A stretch of 64,000 bases of DNA from JBGPEQ01 sp050180895 (GTDB taxonomy: Bacteria > Pseudomonadota > Alphaproteobacteria > Dongiales > Dongiaceae). Both the position numbers and the translations under genes were made by a program. The DNA is taken from contig JBFXDS010000003.1 in assembly GCA_050180895.1 (NCBI GenBank), forward strand, positions 124,001-188,000. The letters run 5' to 3'. Each line of letters begins with the position of its first letter. The first letter of the stretch is position 1. Positions 17,740 to 25,327 of this stretch are shown in pieces. The notes beneath the pieces were generated by a model. It saw only the letters and a list, made by a program, of their open reading frames with translations. It did not search any database and was not told the origin of the DNA.

Positions 17740-18065
17740 ATGCACGACATGGCGTGCGGTCGGCGGAAAGGCGCGATCGCGCCAGACCTGCCGCGCCGCT
17801 CTCGAGGCGGTGGTCGTCGTTCAAGTCAGCGGGACGGCGCAGCAGATGACGACATCGAAGCTCTTGGCCGGGAGGGGGTGGTACCGAAGGTCGCCGATGA
17901 TGATCTGGGTGATGCGCTTGTTCCGTCTGGCCGACTCTTCGGAGATATCGATTCCGGTCAGCGTTGCATCAAGCCGGCGGCTCGAATGACAGGCGGCCGC
18001 CGCAACCGGCGTCGAGCACGCGCAGACCGCGCCTCTGGTACGCGAGCTGGTTAATAGGTCTGCGG
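17740..18065 (-). pseudogene. Decayed SAM-dependent methyltransferase (at least two frameshifts)
   Basis: Methyltransferase motifs are seen on the minus strand but in different frames. First comes INQLAYQRRGLRVLDAGCGG (motif I), in a frame that soon stops. Next is RLDATLTGIDISEESARRN and LPAKSFDVVICCAV in a second frame that stops at 17821. Then the expected post-motif segment EHLDDD survives only as ADLNDDHRLESG in a third frame. Both ends are missing compared with a normal methyltransferase of about 200-250 residues. The remnant lies between the stops of the sulfotransferase and the GT4 gene. Limits are approximate. Confidence 0.7.
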
Positions 18066-18130
18066 CCCCGCCGACTCCGATCGCATCGCCATCGAACCGA
18101 TTGATGCTGGCCAAGGAACGAGACGCATCG

Positions 18131-19273
18131 CTAGGTCGCTCCGATCTCCTCGCGAAACACGCGCTCGAATCCATCGATCATGCGCCCCAGGGCGAACCGT
18201 CGCTCGACCAGGGAGCTCGCGTCGGTGCCCAACCGGGCCCGCAAATCCGGCCGATCCCTCAGCCGCGCCATGCCTTCCTGCCATACCTGCGGGTTGTCCA
18301 ATGAGGCGAGAATCGCCGCCGCCGCTCCCGTTTCGTCGCAGAGGGTTTCCCGCTGCATCGGGATGTCGCTGGCGATGATGGGCAATCCGGCATGCATGGC
18401 TTCCAGGATCGCGTTGCTCTGTCCTTCGTACACGGAAGTTTGGATGAAGACGTCGCACGCGGCAAGCAGCTCGCAGATGCCTGTCCGGTTCACGTTTCCG
18501 AGGAAGCGGACCCGGTCGCGGACGCGCAGATCGGCCGCCGCCCGCTCCAGCGCTTCGCGCAGTTCGCCGTCGCCGGCGATGAGGAGGACGATCCCAGGCA
18601 CCTCCGCCAATCGCTCCAGCATGAAGCGATAGTTCTTCTGGGTCTTCATCCGGCCGACCGCAAGGAACGCGATCTCGTCGTCCGGCAGGCCGAGCGCCCG
18701 GCGCGCGGCGTCTCTCTGCGGCAGCTCGCGTGGCCACTCGATGCCGTTATGGACCACGCACAATCGGCGGCGGTAGCTCTCCGGATAGCGCGAGAAGGAC
18801 GCGTAGACCGCCTCGGAGACGCAGACGATGCGTCGATACAGCCCGGTCGTGCCGCAGACCCAGTCCAGCCAGCGCATCGCCCGCCCGTAGGTCGAGCCCG
18901 GCGCTCGTTGCGAGGCGATCCGCGCTCTGACACCGGCCGTCGCGGCCGCGACCGCGCCGAAGATCTGTCCCAGCGGCAGGAAGCCGATCACGACATCGGG
19001 TTTTTCCCGCCGGATGCGATCGCGCAAGGCAAGGAAGACCTTGAGGTAGTCCAGCGGCGAAAGCCTGGGCTTCTCCAGGAAGGTATGGGTGTGAAGCTCC
19101 CCGCGAAAGACCGGAACTTCCTCATACAGGAACCAGACGCTCATGTGATGGCCGCGCTGGCGTAGCTGGCGGGCAATCCGGAGGAGCGCTTCTTGGGCGC
19201 CTGCGGCATTCATGAAAGAGGTGACGCCGACGATGCGCAGCGGGCGACCGGGTTCGGGAAGCGCCTGATTCAC
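18131..19273 (-). CDS. Glycosyltransferase family 4 (GT-B fold)
   Basis: A 380-residue retaining sugar transferase. The N-terminal domain starts LRIVGVTSFMNAAGAQEALLRIA; the C-terminal domain has FLAVGRMKTQKNYRFML, LLIAGDGELREALE, VRFLGNV and TSVYEGQSNAILEAMHAGLPII, with the E-x7-E motif (EGQSNAILE). The start is GTG at 19273, 4 bases after the stop of the preceding unknown gene, so it is almost certainly cotranscribed with it. It is the last gene of a minus-strand run of four (GT4, WecB/CpsF type, unknown, GT4). Donor and acceptor are unknown. Confidence 0.9.
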   Translation of the reverse strand: MNQALPEPGRPLRIVGVTSFMNAAGAQEALLRIARQLRQRGHHMSVWFLYEEVPVFRGELHTHTFLEKPRLSPLDYLKVFLALRDRIRREKPDVVIGFLPLGQIFGAVAAATAGVRARIASQRAPGSTYGRAMRWLDWVCGTTGLYRRIVCVSEAVYASFSRYPESYRRRLCVVHNGIEWPRELPQRDAARRALGLPDDEIAFLAVGRMKTQKNYRFMLERLAEVPGIVLLIAGDGELREALERAAADLRVRDRVRFLGNVNRTGICELLAACDVFIQTSVYEGQSNAILEAMHAGLPIIASDIPMQRETLCDETGAAAAILASLDNPQVWQEGMARLRDRPDLRARLGTDASSLVERRFALGRMIDGFERVFREEIGAT

Positions 19274-19276
19274 GAC

Positions 19277-20401
19277 TCAAATCCACCCCGCCGCCCGGAT
19301 GATATCCAGCGGAGCCGTATCCAGGCCACGGACCTCGCGATCGCCGGTGATCAGCGCGCACTCATGCTGTGCCGCAAGGGCGCCGGGCAGGCGATGCAGT
19401 CCATAGTCCCCGCTCAGTTGCGTCTCGAAGAAGGCGGATAGGTCCGCGGCAAGCCGATCTGCGCGCGCGCGCAGATCGCCCGTCGAGGCAGCCGAGGTCG
19501 CGGCCGTCCGGGCGATCTGGATCACGTCGAAATCGAGGCAATAGGGCGTGCGTTCGATGAAGGGGGTCCGCTCGAGCAGCGCCATGGCGCGGTCGAACAG
19601 CGCGTCGGCTGCCTTGTAGGGGAGTCTTCCCGCGGCATAGTTGATCCAGTGCAGGTGCACGATGCCGCCGACGTCACCGACCTCGGGGTCGTGGCGGATA
19701 CGGTAGACGTTGCGGAACAGCGACTGCAGCAAGCGGCTGCGGTAGGCCTTCAGCAGCCCCGTGTCGCCGTCCACCAGCGCGTCGCTCGCGGCAAGGACGT
19801 CGGCAAGCAAGGGGGCTCCCGCCTCCTGGCACCGCTCCGGGGCCAGACGGTTGAGCGAGAGCAATATGGAGGGAGCGCCGCCGATCCAGTGACTGACACG
19901 CCAGGAATGGTGCGACCATTTGGCGGGCCAGCGCGGCATGAGATCCTCGTCGAACAGCTCATGCAACCGCCAGTCGCCGGCCGCGGCGAATGCCGGCGAA
20001 ACATCGTGGCCCGCTGCTTGCAGCAGGTTCGCCGCGCCGAGAATGTAGGCCGTGAGATGCACGCTGGCGGTTTTCCGCGGATCGGCCGGCGCATTCAGCC
20101 CTCCGGCAAGCCGCAAGCGGCCGGCATGCGCCGCGAAAGCGGCGGTGCCGTTCGGCGTGATGAGATCGCTGCGTCCGATGAGCCACAACGCATAGACGAC
20201 GTCGCTGACGTCCTGGGCCGGAACCTCGTCGGCGGGTTTTCCGGCTGTGACGAGACTCAGCGCGCCCGAATGGTGCCGTCGAAGATATGTCAGGACCCGG
20301 TCGGCATTGTTCGCGACGATGCTGCGCCGACGACGGGGAAGCTCGCCATCATCAGCGAGAACTCGTTCGATCGGGGCGTAGTGCGGGGCGGATGACATCA
20401 T
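19277..20401 (-). CDS. Uncharacterised protein (374 residues) in glycosyltransferase operon
   Basis: Not recognised as a known family. The sequence is soluble with no signal peptide or membrane span. It is rich in helices, aromatic residues and His/Trp motifs such as KWSHHSWRVSHWIGGAPSI, GGIVHLHWINYAAG and TPYCLDFDVIQIAR. The regular helix spacing suggests an alpha/alpha-barrel or lyase-like fold, but this is only an impression. Start: adjacent ATGs at 20401 and 20398; a TTG at 20407 is also open. It lies between the WecB/CpsF-type transferase (80 bases upstream) and a GT4 gene (4 bases downstream), so a role in polysaccharide assembly or modification is likely from context alone. Confidence 0.7.
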   Translation of the reverse strand: MMSSAPHYAPIERVLADDGELPRRRRSIVANNADRVLTYLRRHHSGALSLVTAGKPADEVPAQDVSDVVYALWLIGRSDLITPNGTAAFAAHAGRLRLAGGLNAPADPRKTASVHLTAYILGAANLLQAAGHDVSPAFAAAGDWRLHELFDEDLMPRWPAKWSHHSWRVSHWIGGAPSILLSLNRLAPERCQEAGAPLLADVLAASDALVDGDTGLLKAYRSRLLQSLFRNVYRIRHDPEVGDVGGIVHLHWINYAAGRLPYKAADALFDRAMALLERTPFIERTPYCLDFDVIQIARTAATSAASTGDLRARADRLAADLSAFFETQLSGDYGLHRLPGALAAQHECALITGDREVRGLDTAPLDIIRAAGWI

Positions 20402-20480
20402 CGGCAACCGGCAACCGGCCTCGTCAATGACGGCCGGGCGCGGCCGCGCCGAATGTGAAGCCGGCGCAGATCGCTTCGAA

Positions 20481-21251
20481 TCACGACTTCAGCAGATGCG
20501 AACGCCGGAGGCGGTGGGACACGATCAATCCGACCACCAGCCACGGCTCCACCAGATAACGCCAGGCGAATCGCCGCGGATTTGTGCCGAACCGATAGAC
20601 CCACTCCAGGCCGATTTGCCCCAGCCAGCGCGGCGAGGTTGGCACCGTGCCGGCGAAATATTCGAGCAGGGCGCCGCAGGTCCAGATGCAGTTCGTGCGC
20701 AGGTTTTGCCGATTGTCGAGGATCCAGCGCTCCTGGCGCCCCATTCCCATGCCGACCATCAGGACATGCGGCTGATACGCGTTGATCTGGTCGATGACCG
20801 CTTGGTTTTCCGCGCCGTTCGACGCGAAGAAGCCGTGATGGCCCTCGAACCGGAGGCCGGGATATGCCGCGTGCAGCTTCTGGCGGCCGTTATGCAGGAC
20901 CTCCGGCCGGCCGCCCAGATAGAAGATGCGCCAGCCCTTCCGGGCGGCCAGCGCCAGCAACTCGGGAAAACAGTCGATCAGGGCCGCGCGATGCTCGCGC
21001 CTGAGCTTCAATCCGTGGAGTCGCGCGAGCCATATCAAGGGCATCCCGTCGATGCGCACATAGGCGTGCTCGTGGAGTTCGGGAAAGGCCTGGTCGGTGA
21101 AGTATTTGTAGATCCCGTGCAGGTTCTGGCTGCCGATGATGCAGGTCGTCCGGTTCTCCACGTTGTCGTCGATCAGCTGCAGGATGCGGGCGATCGTCAT
21201 CGGCGTGATCTTGAACCCCAGGATCTCGTGCGATGCGGGCGTGCTCACCAT
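20481..21251 (-). CDS. WecB/TagA/CpsF family glycosyltransferase (GT26)
   Basis: A 256-residue transferase of the family that includes WecG and TagA, which add the second sugar (ManNAc or ManNAcA type) to an undecaprenyl-linked sugar. Features: GFKITPMTIARILQLID at the N-terminus, YVRIDGMPLIWLAR in the active-site region, WRIFYLGGRPEVL, and MVGMGMGRQERWI, where the family typically has VGxGxPxQE. The C-terminus ends in a hydrophobic amphipathic stretch, LVEPWLVVGLIVSHRL, suitable for membrane association. Length is normal for the family. It sits between two other EPS genes on the same strand and likely acts early on the lipid-linked intermediate. Confidence 0.9.
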   Translation of the reverse strand: MVSTPASHEILGFKITPMTIARILQLIDDNVENRTTCIIGSQNLHGIYKYFTDQAFPELHEHAYVRIDGMPLIWLARLHGLKLRREHRAALIDCFPELLALAARKGWRIFYLGGRPEVLHNGRQKLHAAYPGLRFEGHHGFFASNGAENQAVIDQINAYQPHVLMVGMGMGRQERWILDNRQNLRTNCIWTCGALLEYFAGTVPTSPRWLGQIGLEWVYRFGTNPRRFAWRYLVEPWLVVGLIVSHRLRRSHLLKS

Positions 21252-21378
21252 GATGCCTCACCGATGCAACCGGAAATTCCCGCTGCCGCGCGGGACGCGG
21301 CCGGGCCGACACGAATCATATCGAGGCCGCCTGCTGCGGCCTGTGCCTTTTTTGTGTCGCGGTCCCGGAAAGCCGCCG

Positions 21379-22524
21379 CTAGGAGGCCGCCGGCAGCGGA
21401 AGGGCCGCCTCGCGCTCGCCGAGAGCGATATCGGCATAGCGGTTGACGGCCCGCTCGACCGAGAAATCGTCGGCGCGGTCGCGCAAGGCCCGCGGCGACG
21501 GCGGCTTGTCGAGAGTGCGCAGGATCGCGGCCGCGAGCGCCGCCGGATCGGCCACTGGCACGAGGTCGCCGAAGCGCCCGTCGAGGAGGATATCGGCCGG
21601 GCCGCTTTCGCAATCGGTGGCGACCACGGGCGTTCCACAGGCCATCGCCTCGATCAGGACCGTCGGCAGCCCCTCCCAGGCGGAGGACAGCGCAAACACC
21701 GCGGCGCGCGCCATGTAGGCATAGGGATTGGCGGCAAAGCCCGGCAGATCGACATCTTCGGCAAGGCCGAACGCGCGAACCGCGTCCTTCAGCGTCGCCC
21801 GCTCCGGCCCCTCGCCGAGGATGATCAGCTTGGCCCGCCGCTCGTGCCGCAGGATGGCAAAGGCGCGCAGCAGAGTGAGGAAATCCTTCTGGGCCGTCAG
21901 CCGGCCGGCGCCGAGGACGACCGGCGGCTGGCCGGCGCCGAACCAGGGATGCGGCGTCTCGGCCAGGGCCTTCTCGCGCAGGCCCGGCGTGACGACGGGG
22001 TTGTGGATGACGTGCACCCGACGCTTGTCGAGACCGCTATAGGCGACGAGGCTCTCCGCCACCCCCCGGGAGACCGCGACGATCTCGTCGGCCAGCGGAT
22101 AGAGCCGAGAAACCGCGCCATGGGCAAGCCGGATGACGCGCGATCTCGCGCGCGCGGCGTTGCGGGCGATCTGATTGTGCTCGGTGATGACGATCCGCGG
22201 CTTGCGGCCGCTCAGGCGGGCGGCCAGGATTGCGGCGATGTTGACGTGCACCAGCGCCGACAGCAGCGCCTGTGGGCGCTCGCGGCGCAGGTAGCCGGCG
22301 AGCCGCGGAATGCTGTACGCGGTGCGTCCTGTCCCGAGCGTGACGACACGGACATTGGCGGGGACGTCGGCGAGGCAAGGCCCTTCCGCGCGTACCAGGA
22401 CCAGGTCGACATCGTCGCCACGATCGGCGAAGCCGCCGGCGAGCGTGAGCATGACCCGCTCTGCGCCCCCGCCGGCGAGGTCCTGGAGGAAGAAGGCGAG
22501 CTTGGATGGGGCGGGTGCGGTCAT
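21379..22524 (-). CDS. Glycosyltransferase family 4 (GT-B fold)
   Basis: A 381-residue sugar transferase: LAFFLQDLAGGGAERVMLTLA (Gly-rich acceptor loop), VITEHNQI, RVHVIHNPVV, VVLGAGRLTAQKDFLTLLRAF, LIILGEGPERATLK and SSAWEGLPTVLIEAMACGTPVV with the E-x7-E pair. The ATG at 22524 is chosen, since the longer frame to 22602 adds a non-typical Arg/Pro leader. It is the first gene of the minus-strand run and is divergent from a methyltransferase gene at 22738; the 213-base gap between them should hold both promoters. Confidence 0.9.
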   Translation of the reverse strand: MTAPAPSKLAFFLQDLAGGGAERVMLTLAGGFADRGDDVDLVLVRAEGPCLADVPANVRVVTLGTGRTAYSIPRLAGYLRRERPQALLSALVHVNIAAILAARLSGRKPRIVITEHNQIARNAARARSRVIRLAHGAVSRLYPLADEIVAVSRGVAESLVAYSGLDKRRVHVIHNPVVTPGLREKALAETPHPWFGAGQPPVVLGAGRLTAQKDFLTLLRAFAILRHERRAKLIILGEGPERATLKDAVRAFGLAEDVDLPGFAANPYAYMARAAVFALSSAWEGLPTVLIEAMACGTPVVATDCESGPADILLDGRFGDLVPVADPAALAAAILRTLDKPPSPRALRDRADDFSVERAVNRYADIALGEREAALPLPAAS

Positions 22525-22737
22525 GTCTCTGCGTCGCGCAGGGTCACGCCAACTTCTATCTAGAGGCGCTTCGGCGGGCCATGAGGGTCGCGGCGCGTCC
22601 AAAAAATATCACACCGCCGTCGCGCGCTCCCGCGCCAAGCTTTGCTGTGGACGAGAACGAGCCGAGCCGGTCGTCCGCGGATTGTCGGTCGCCCGACAAC
22701 CCCGCTTCTCGCCGCGCCGGTTCCCCACAGCCAGGCG

Positions 22738-23592
22738 ATGACATTGCTCTTTCAGCCCAGGACATTCGACCGTAGGACGCCCGAGCAGATCAGGGATCAC
22801 TACGACATCGAGCGGGAGCTGGCGGCCCGGCTGCGGCGGGCGTCGAAAGGGGAGCGGCGCGAATTGTACGCCAGCCTCTACGACGAATTGTTCCGGCGTG
22901 TGCCGCATCACTCGCAGCTCACCCGGAAGTCCTCACCGGAGGAGAGGGCCCGCGCCGCCGCGCGGCAGATGCGGTTCCTGCGGCGCTTCCTCCGCCGGGA
23001 CGCAGCCTTCCTCGAGATCGGCCCGGGGGATTGCGCGCTGACGTTCCGGGCGGCCGACTCCTGCCGCATGGTCTATGCCGTCGAGGTGTCCGAGGAGATC
23101 ACGCGGAACCTCGCGTTCCCGCGCAATGTCCGCCTCCTGCTTTCCGACGGAACCAGCATTCCGGTTCCGGACGCCAGCGTCGCCGTCGCCTACAGCAACC
23201 AGCTCATGGAGCATCTGCATCCCGACGATGCCGTCGAGCAGCTTCGGAATATATGCAGGGCTCTGGCGCCCGGCGGCATCTATGTCTGCATTACGCCCAA
23301 TCGCATTAACGGACCGCATGACGTCTCGCGCCATTTCGACGCGGTCGCGCAGGGATTTCACCTCAAGGAATACTCGGTCGAGGAATTGGACGATCTCTTT
23401 CGGATGGTCGGATTTTCGAAGACCCGCGTTTACGTCGGGGCCAAGGGGTGGTTCATCGGATTGCCGACGCGTCCGGTGAAGCTGTGCGAGCGCATCTTGG
23501 GCCGGTTGCCCGACCGGTGGCGTAGAGCGATTGCTTTGAGCCTGCCGATGAAGGCGGTGCTCGGCGTCCGCATGGCAGCCACGAAGCCGTAG
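22738..23592 (+). CDS. Class I SAM-dependent methyltransferase
   Basis: A 284-residue methyltransferase with motif I AFLEIGPGDCALTFRAA, VYAVEVSEEITRN ending strand 2, VAVAYSNQLMEHLHPDDA, RALAPGGIYVCITPNRING and a C-terminal VEELDDLFRMVGFSKTRVYVG. This is the normal order of Methyltransf_11/25 proteins. The ATG at 22738 gives a clean start; the frame is open further upstream to 22642, but that leader is low-complexity. The helical N-terminus (RDHYDIERELAARLRR) is seen in methyltransferases associated with glycan clusters. It is probably cytoplasmic, modifying a sugar or lipid-linked intermediate. Confidence 0.85.
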   Translation: MTLLFQPRTFDRRTPEQIRDHYDIERELAARLRRASKGERRELYASLYDELFRRVPHHSQLTRKSSPEERARAAARQMRFLRRFLRRDAAFLEIGPGDCALTFRAADSCRMVYAVEVSEEITRNLAFPRNVRLLLSDGTSIPVPDASVAVAYSNQLMEHLHPDDAVEQLRNICRALAPGGIYVCITPNRINGPHDVSRHFDAVAQGFHLKEYSVEELDDLFRMVGFSKTRVYVGAKGWFIGLPTRPVKLCERILGRLPDRWRRAIALSLPMKAVLGVRMAATKP

Positions 23593-23715
23593 CCCCGAAC
23601 GAGCCGGATTCGACGGGTCGCCTGCTCGAAGATTCTCGCCATCCGCTCGACGCGCGTGGCCCTCTTGGCCAGGGGAGCATCCGGGCCGCGGCCCGGCAAT
23701 CACGAGGGTGACGGA

Positions 23716-24834
23716 ATGGGGGGACAGCAGATTTCTCGCGGCGACTGCCCGTTGGTGAGCATCGGGCTTCCCGTCCGCAACGGCGAGAACTTTCTCGCCA
23801 AGGCGATCGAGTCGGCTCTCGCTCAGACGCTGCGGAATCTCGAGCTGGTCATCTGCGACAACGCCTCGACCGATCGCACGCAGGCGATCTGCGAGGCCTA
23901 TGTGCGGCGGGACGGCCGGGTGCGCTACATCCGCAACCCGCGCGACCTCGGCGCCGGCCCTAACTACGATCTCGCCTTTCACCGGTCCCGTGGAACCTAC
24001 TTCAAGTGGCTGGCTCACGACGATGTCATGGCCCCCGCCTTCCTCGAGAAGGCGATCTCGTGTCTCCGGCGCAAGCCGGGTGCGGTCCTCTGCTATGTCG
24101 GCATCGCCGAGATCGGTGCCGACGATGAGGTCCTGCGCATCCACGTCAACCACTTGCCCGGTGCCGACTCGCATCGGCCGTCGACCCGGTTCGGCGGAAT
24201 GATCCTCAACAGTCATCATTGCGAGCCGTTCTTCGGCCTGTTCCTGCGCGAGGCGCTGGTCGGCTCGGGGCTGCACGGCTCGTTTCGCGGCTCCGACCGC
24301 GTCCTGCTCGCCGAGATGGCGTTGCGCGGCCCGTGCGTGATGGTGCCGGAACCGCTCTTCCTCCACCGCGACCACAAGGACCGCTACACCCGCGCTATTC
24401 TCCTGGGCGACAGCGCGAAGGCGGAGAGTTGGCTGAATACGAGCCTGCCGGCGAGCAGGCACGGCTGCTCCATGCGCCATCTCATCAAATACGGCCACTA
24501 TTGGCGCCTCGTCGGCAAGACAGTCCGCGACGGCAGCGAACGGCGGGCCTGCTATGCGCAGCTCCTGCGCTGGTGGTTCGTGGACTACAACTTCCGCGAC
24601 GTTGTCGGCAACCTGCTGGCCACCGTCCATCCGCGGCTGCTCGTCGCCGCGCGCGGCGTCAAGCGCGCACTGTTCGGGCGCCGGTCGCCGTCTCCGGGAA
24701 GCCTGCCTCCGTTGCTCGGCGGCCACGCCTATATCGCGCCGGACATGGCTGCCGGCGGCGAGGGCGCGGGCCGCCGGTACAGGGCTCCCCCCGGCGTCTA
24801 CGCTCCCCGGCCGATCCGTCGGCGCAAGCTGTAG
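23716..24834 (+). CDS. Glycosyltransferase family 2
   Basis: A 372-residue GT-A transferase. LVSIGLPVRNGENFLAKAIES is followed by LVICDNASTDRT and YFKWLAHDDVM, where HDD takes the place of DxD, as in many rhamnosyl/mannosyl-type GT2 enzymes. After residue 290 there is a basic, Pro/Gly/Ser-rich C-terminal extension of about 60 residues with no recognisable domain. The ATG at 23716 has GAGG at 23704-23707 and matches the family start; a longer frame to 23656 is discounted. It follows the methyltransferase by 123 bases on the same strand. Confidence 0.9.
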   Translation: MGGQQISRGDCPLVSIGLPVRNGENFLAKAIESALAQTLRNLELVICDNASTDRTQAICEAYVRRDGRVRYIRNPRDLGAGPNYDLAFHRSRGTYFKWLAHDDVMAPAFLEKAISCLRRKPGAVLCYVGIAEIGADDEVLRIHVNHLPGADSHRPSTRFGGMILNSHHCEPFFGLFLREALVGSGLHGSFRGSDRVLLAEMALRGPCVMVPEPLFLHRDHKDRYTRAILLGDSAKAESWLNTSLPASRHGCSMRHLIKYGHYWRLVGKTVRDGSERRACYAQLLRWWFVDYNFRDVVGNLLATVHPRLLVAARGVKRALFGRRSPSPGSLPPLLGGHAYIAPDMAAGGEGAGRRYRAPPGVYAPRPIRRRKL

Positions 24835-24867
24835 CCCGCGTGCCTGAAGGGATTTCTCGGTGGGTGG

Positions 24868-25038
24868 CTAGGTCACCGCCAGCCATAGTCCAAGGGCGAT
24901 CGCGATCCACAGGATCGTGCCGGACACCAGTATGAACAGCAGCGTGCGCCGCCGCGGCCATTTGCGCGGCAGGCTGTGGCGGGCCCCGAGCGGACGTACG
25001 GTGGTCGATGTAAAATCAGGGTCGGACTTCGGTTGCAT
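24868..25038 (-). CDS. Small single-span membrane protein
   Basis: A 56-residue protein (start ATG 25038; a TTG at 25065 would give 65). The first half is polar and basic and ends SLPRKWPRRR, followed by one hydrophobic span, LLFILVSGTILWIAIALGLW, to the C-terminus. The Arg cluster before the span predicts a cytoplasmic N-terminus. It is divergent from the initiating sugar transferase gene. No family is recognised, and it is short enough that it could be a chance frame, but the well-formed membrane helix argues for a real gene. Confidence 0.45.
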   Translation of the reverse strand: MQPKSDPDFTSTTVRPLGARHSLPRKWPRRRTLLFILVSGTILWIAIALGLWLAVT

Positions 25039-25327
25039 AGCTCGCGCAAATCCCAGCCAGGGCAATTCCGTACCATGAAACCCTTGCGCGACTCTTTACG
25101 CCCGGCGCTGCGGTTCGGACGAGGTCGGCAGGGCAGTATCTCGCAAGTGCGAGATATCACAGAGATACCACGAGTCGCCGCCCCGGCGATCCTTTAGCCT
25201 CGGCACGTCAATTGCCTGTCGGAGCCACGTTTTCCCCTTCGATCGAGTCCCGCGCGGCGATCGAGGTCTGGCCAGGGGAGCGCATGCGCACCGCCCACCC
25301 CGGGAGGATTTGGAGGCGACGATCGTC
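25039..25327. other. Intergenic spacer upstream of the initiating sugar transferase
   Basis: Contains a perfect interrupted palindrome at 25137-25156 (listed separately) and probably the promoter of the initiating transferase. GGGAGG and TGGAGG copies lie at 25302-25316 just before its start. No other gene was seen. Confidence 0.5.
25137..25156. promoter_or_regulatory. Perfect 9-2-9 bp inverted repeat, candidate operator of EPS initiation gene
   Basis: Arms TATCTCGCA and TGCGAGATA are exact reverse complements around a 2-base AG centre. The site lies 171 bases before the initiating sugar transferase start and about 100 bases before the divergent small membrane-protein gene. The symmetry and the short spacer fit a dimeric helix-turn-helix regulator better than an RNA hairpin. 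The regulator is not identifiable from this window. Confidence 0.5.

Noticed and set aside
22933..24726. A 597-codon minus-strand frame opposite the methyltransferase and GT2 genes
   Set aside because: The plus-strand genes show full family motifs and ribosome-binding sites; the antisense frame has none.
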